Assembly (NCBI RefSeq): GCF_049720995.1
Contig: NZ_JBNASF010000038.1
Span: forward strand, 1 to 8,410
Reading direction: 5' to 3'
Source: Methanothermobacter sp049720995
GTDB lineage: Archaea > Methanobacteriota > Methanobacteria > Methanobacteriales > Methanothermobacteraceae
Length of the DNA stretch: 8,410 nt
Positions 6,086-8,410 of this stretch are shown here, piece by piece; the stretch's first letter is position 1, and each line of letters opens with the position of its first letter. The position numbers were made by a program, and so were the translations under genes. The notes below the pieces were generated by a model, which did not search any database, was not told where the DNA came from, and saw nothing but the letters and a program-made list of their open reading frames with translations.

Positions 6086-7873
6086 CTATTTTTCATCAAT
6101 AACACCCTTCTCCATGAAGGTTATCCTGAATGTTGTGCCCTCATCTGAAATCATCTCTGCACTCCCGTCAATCTGCTCGGTCAGGTTCCTTACAAGCTGG
6201 AGGCCAAGGGATGGGCTGCTCTCCCAGTCAAGATCCGGTGGGAATCCGACTCCATCATCACTAACCTCAATCAAAACGTGTTTATTACTCCTTTTAACCG
6301 AAACAGATACAGTACCTTCGCCATCAGGGAAGGCATGCTTCACAGCATTTGTTAAAAGTTCATTGACGATGAGGCCCACGGGTATGGCGGTCTCCACATC
6401 AACCTTCAGTTCATCCACATCAATATTCAGCCTTATCCTGGAATCTGCAGAGTAACTTCTGAACACCTCAGATGCGAGTGTCCCTATGTATTCGCCCATA
6501 TCAATGTTCTTGAGATCCCCTGAACGGTAAAGCCTTTCATGGATCAGTGCCATGGACCTCGTCCTGTTTTCACTCTCTCTGAAGAGGTCCAGGGTCTCTT
6601 CATCCTTCGCCTTCCTTGACTGGAGGCTGAGGAGGCTTGAAATTATCATCAGGTTGTTCTTGACCCTGTGGTGTATCTCCTTGAGTAGGAGTTCCTTTTC
6701 CTCAAGGGATTTCTCAAGCACCCTCTGTGCCCTCTTGAGGTCCGAGATGTCATGGAGGACCACCAGGGCGCAGTCCCTCCCCTCCAGATGTACAAGCTTA
6801 TTGTATATCCTCACAGTGTACCTCCTCCCAAGGGGGTCCTCAAGGACAACCTCATAGGGTTCAACATTTCCCCCATCTTTGATTATCCCAAGCTTTGATC
6901 TGAATTTATCCTTCACATCATCAGCGATGAATTCAAGGTCATAGATGGATGTTCCCAGAAGTTCCTCAGACGCCATTCCAAGTCTCTCTGAGAGTGTTGA
7001 GTTGATATCCAGTATCACACCACCCTCCAGATCAAGGAGGATTATGTAGTCGGGTGAGAGATCAAAGAGTGACCTGTATTTTTCTTCACTCTCTTTCAAT
7101 GCCTCTTCAGCCTTTTTTATCTCTGAAATGTCCATTATAATTGCAGTTACAAAGTTTTCACCCATGTAATGCCATCCTGTGACGGATATATCCACAGGGA
7201 ATCTTTTTCCATCCTTTCTGAGTGCCTCGACATCTGTAATCCTCAGCGAAATATCCCTATCCATATCCAAAAAGTTGTGCATGTCCCGGTTTTGCTCTGA
7301 GATTATTTTATTGATATGTTCTCCCCTCATCTCATCTGCAGTGTATCCAAAGATCTTCTCGGCACCATGGTTCCATGCAACCACCCTTCCCCTCTCATCA
7401 GCGGTTATTATTGCATCCCTTGCTGTCTCCACTATTGTACTGTACCTCTCCTCAGTCTCATGGATAAGCTCCTCTGATTCTTCAAGGGACTCTGCCAGGA
7501 GCACGGTAATGAGGTTAACAAAGAACATCACCGAGACCCTCATCAGGTCCTCATAGAAACCTGAAAGAGATGCCATGATGTTTGTTACAATAAGTACCGT
7601 GCCAAGTAATGCCGTTACAAGAAGGGACTTTCTCTCAAACCAGAGGGCTGCAAGGACTATCGGTATGTAAAAGAGGTGTGTGAATACAATTTCAACCCCG
7701 AGAAAAATATGAAAATAGACCGTTACAGCAGCACAGAGGGCTGTGAGTGAGGCTACAATAGCCAGCCGGGTCCTCAAGTCCCTGTAGGACTGTATCTTCT
7801 CGGTAAAGGTATGAGTTCCCTTAACCAATGCCCCCACCCTATCAATGAACCTTGCGTATCTGTGTAGAACCAT
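6086..7873 (-). CDS. Membrane-anchored sensor histidine kinase with two PAS domains (HisKA_2 type)
   Basis: This 595-residue protein is a predicted signal-transducing kinase. The N-terminal third has about four membrane segments (near residues 37-58, 62-80, 84-103, 111-128) with short loops and no large extracellular domain. A short coiled-coil-like linker leads to PAS 1 (about 142-258) and PAS 2 (about 262-383). The dimerisation and phosphoacceptor region has KEIHHRVKNNL at 398-408; the likely phosphorylated residue is His402, directly before Arg-Val-Lys-Asn. The ATPase domain has the N-box NELLTNAVKHAF (505-516), the G1 motif DDGVGFP, and LGLQLV. No receiver or DNA-binding domain is fused, and no partner gene is visible. 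The start at ATG 7873 follows a weak GTGAT; TTG 7876 would add one residue. The gene is convergent with rubrerythrin; a regulatory link is not shown. Confidence 0.93.
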   Translation of the reverse strand: MVLHRYARFIDRVGALVKGTHTFTEKIQSYRDLRTRLAIVASLTALCAAVTVYFHIFLGVEIVFTHLFYIPIVLAALWFERKSLLVTALLGTVLIVTNIMASLSGFYEDLMRVSVMFFVNLITVLLAESLEESEELIHETEERYSTIVETARDAIITADERGRVVAWNHGAEKIFGYTADEMRGEHINKIISEQNRDMHNFLDMDRDISLRITDVEALRKDGKRFPVDISVTGWHYMGENFVTAIIMDISEIKKAEEALKESEEKYRSLFDLSPDYIILLDLEGGVILDINSTLSERLGMASEELLGTSIYDLEFIADDVKDKFRSKLGIIKDGGNVEPYEVVLEDPLGRRYTVRIYNKLVHLEGRDCALVVLHDISDLKRAQRVLEKSLEEKELLLKEIHHRVKNNLMIISSLLSLQSRKAKDEETLDLFRESENRTRSMALIHERLYRSGDLKNIDMGEYIGTLASEVFRSYSADSRIRLNIDVDELKVDVETAIPVGLIVNELLTNAVKHAFPDGEGTVSVSVKRSNKHVLIEVSDDGVGFPPDLDWESSPSLGLQLVRNLTEQIDGSAEMISDEGTTFRITFMEKGVIDEK

Positions 7874-7897
7874 CAATCACATGATGATCTCACATTC

Positions 7898-7917
7898 AGT
7901 TATCATTTAAGTTATCA
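7898..7917 (-). promoter_or_regulatory. Kinase promoter with doubled octamer TGATAACT
   Basis: On the minus strand TGATAACT occurs at 7917-7910 and again at 7905-7898, 12 bp apart, about one helical turn. The TTAAATGA element that could serve as TATA box lies across the junction, about 35 bases before ATG 7873. A regulator binding both octamers would cover the TATA box and repress. A second, palindromic TATA-like element is at 7962-7972. Confidence 0.4.
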
Positions 7918-7992
7918 GATTCACTAAAAGTTTTCCATGAATGGTATGTATCAGGTATTAGAAATATATTTACAGCATATAATAACTGAAAA

Positions 7993-8106
7993 CTTCCATG
8001 GTGGAACCCCTGGAAACCCTGATTTTTAACCATATCATGCTGATGGGATTCCATTGGATGTTCCAGGTTCATGGTGCAACCCCATGCCTGTAAGGAGGCT
8101 TTTATT
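7993..8106 (+). ncRNA. Possible small structured RNA (weak candidate)
   Basis: The kinase-tRNA gap has no gene on the plus strand, but this segment is dense in inverted repeats. TTCCA-TGG-TGGAA lies at 7994-8006. GAACC(CC)TGGAA (8004-8015) can pair with TTCCAGGTTC (8061-8070), a 10-bp stem with a 2-base bulge. CATGG/CCATG is at 8070-8086. GCCT-GTAAGG-AGGC (8086-8099) is followed by TTTTATT, like a terminator. A TATA-like AAATATATTTA at 7962-7972 would start transcription near 7993. Some stems exclude each other, and the promoter element is symmetrical, so it may serve the other strand. I do not recognise a known RNA family. Confidence 0.25.
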
Positions 8107-8126
8107 CCAGAATCCCCACCCCGGAA

Positions 8127-8143
8127 TGGAAAAGGTTATATAT
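8127..8143 (+). promoter_or_regulatory. tRNA operon promoter
   Basis: GGAAAAGG (8128-8135) followed by TTATATAT (8136-8143) is close to the ideal archaeal BRE-TATA pair. The expected start of transcription is near 8165, giving a 5' leader of about 7 bases before tRNA-Val for RNase P to remove. Confidence 0.8.
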
Positions 8144-8171
8144 GACCACTTCCATAGTTTAGAAGGAACAT

Positions 8172-8243
<72 letters not shown>

Positions 8244-8244
8244 C

Positions 8245-8323
<79 letters not shown>

Positions 8324-8349
8324 ATAACCACCTCTTTACCAGAATCTAA

Positions 8350-8410
8350 TTACATGGCTGATTTTAAGTAAATTAAAAAGTTATATGGCTGATTTTAAGT
8401 AAATTAAAAA
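8350..8410. repeat. 31-bp tandem repeat running off the right edge
   Basis: Two consecutive units start at 8350 and 8381. They are identical except for C8353 against T8384. The core is GGCTGATTTTAAGTAAATTA followed by four A. Unit 2 is complete but for its last base, so the array probably continues beyond the window. It lies 30 bp after tRNA-Phe. Its role is unknown. Each unit contains ATG GCT GAT TTT AAG TAA, which is probably coincidence. Confidence 0.85.

Noticed and set aside
8354..8371. Five-codon minigene ATG GCT GAT TTT AAG TAA in the right-edge repeat
   Set aside because: It occurs in both units but has no ribosome binding site, and the 31-bp period does not preserve a frame. Probably chance.

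Overview
The window looks like a stretch of a thermophilic hydrogenotrophic methanogen, most likely Methanothermobacter or a close relative (inference). The reasons are a 68-residue archaeal histone, a radical-SAM enzyme of coenzyme F420 synthesis, archaeal TATA-type promoters, AGGTGA-type ribosome binding sites, heavy use of AGG (Arg) and ATA (Ile) codons, and two tRNA genes without an encoded CCA. I see no transposase, integrase, phage gene or convincing CRISPR array. Gene order and coding style are those of ordinary chromosome.

Positions 1-3879 form a rightward cluster. It starts with a 36-bp direct repeat that runs off the left edge and lies just in front of the first gene. The genes are an intramembrane site-2-type metalloprotease with two CBS domains, archaeal Elp3 (tRNA wobble-uridine modification), deoxyribose-phosphate aldolase DeoC, a possible 17-codon reading frame, and a small cyclophilin-like fold protein. 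Elp3 and DeoC are one base apart. The short frame overlaps the cyclophilin-like gene by an ATGA junction, so the distal part is almost certainly one transcript. The cluster converges on cofH (leftward, 3903-5018), with only 23 bp between them.

cofH and the histone gene (5171-5377) are divergent and share a short AT-rich promoter region containing inverted repeats. A hairpin plus T-tract ends the histone gene. About 195 bp follow without a gene; they carry two copies of an operator-like direct repeat in front of a rubrerythrin gene (5573-6064), a peroxide-defence enzyme. Rubrerythrin converges on a membrane-anchored, double-PAS histidine kinase (6086-7873, leftward) that has no response regulator in the window.

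The roughly 300 bp from 7874 to 8171 hold the kinase promoter with a doubled octamer, a stretch rich in inverted repeats that ends in a terminator-like hairpin (a weak candidate for a small RNA), and a clear TATA promoter for two tandem tRNA genes, tRNA-Val(GAC) and tRNA-Phe(GAA), 4 bases apart. The right edge carries nearly two units of a 31-bp tandem repeat that probably continues outside.

Most genes belong to well-known families. The less explained material is noncoding: repeats at both window edges, paired motifs at the rubrerythrin and kinase promoters, the 17-codon frame, and the structured segment upstream of the tRNAs. I did not find a clearly new multi-gene system.
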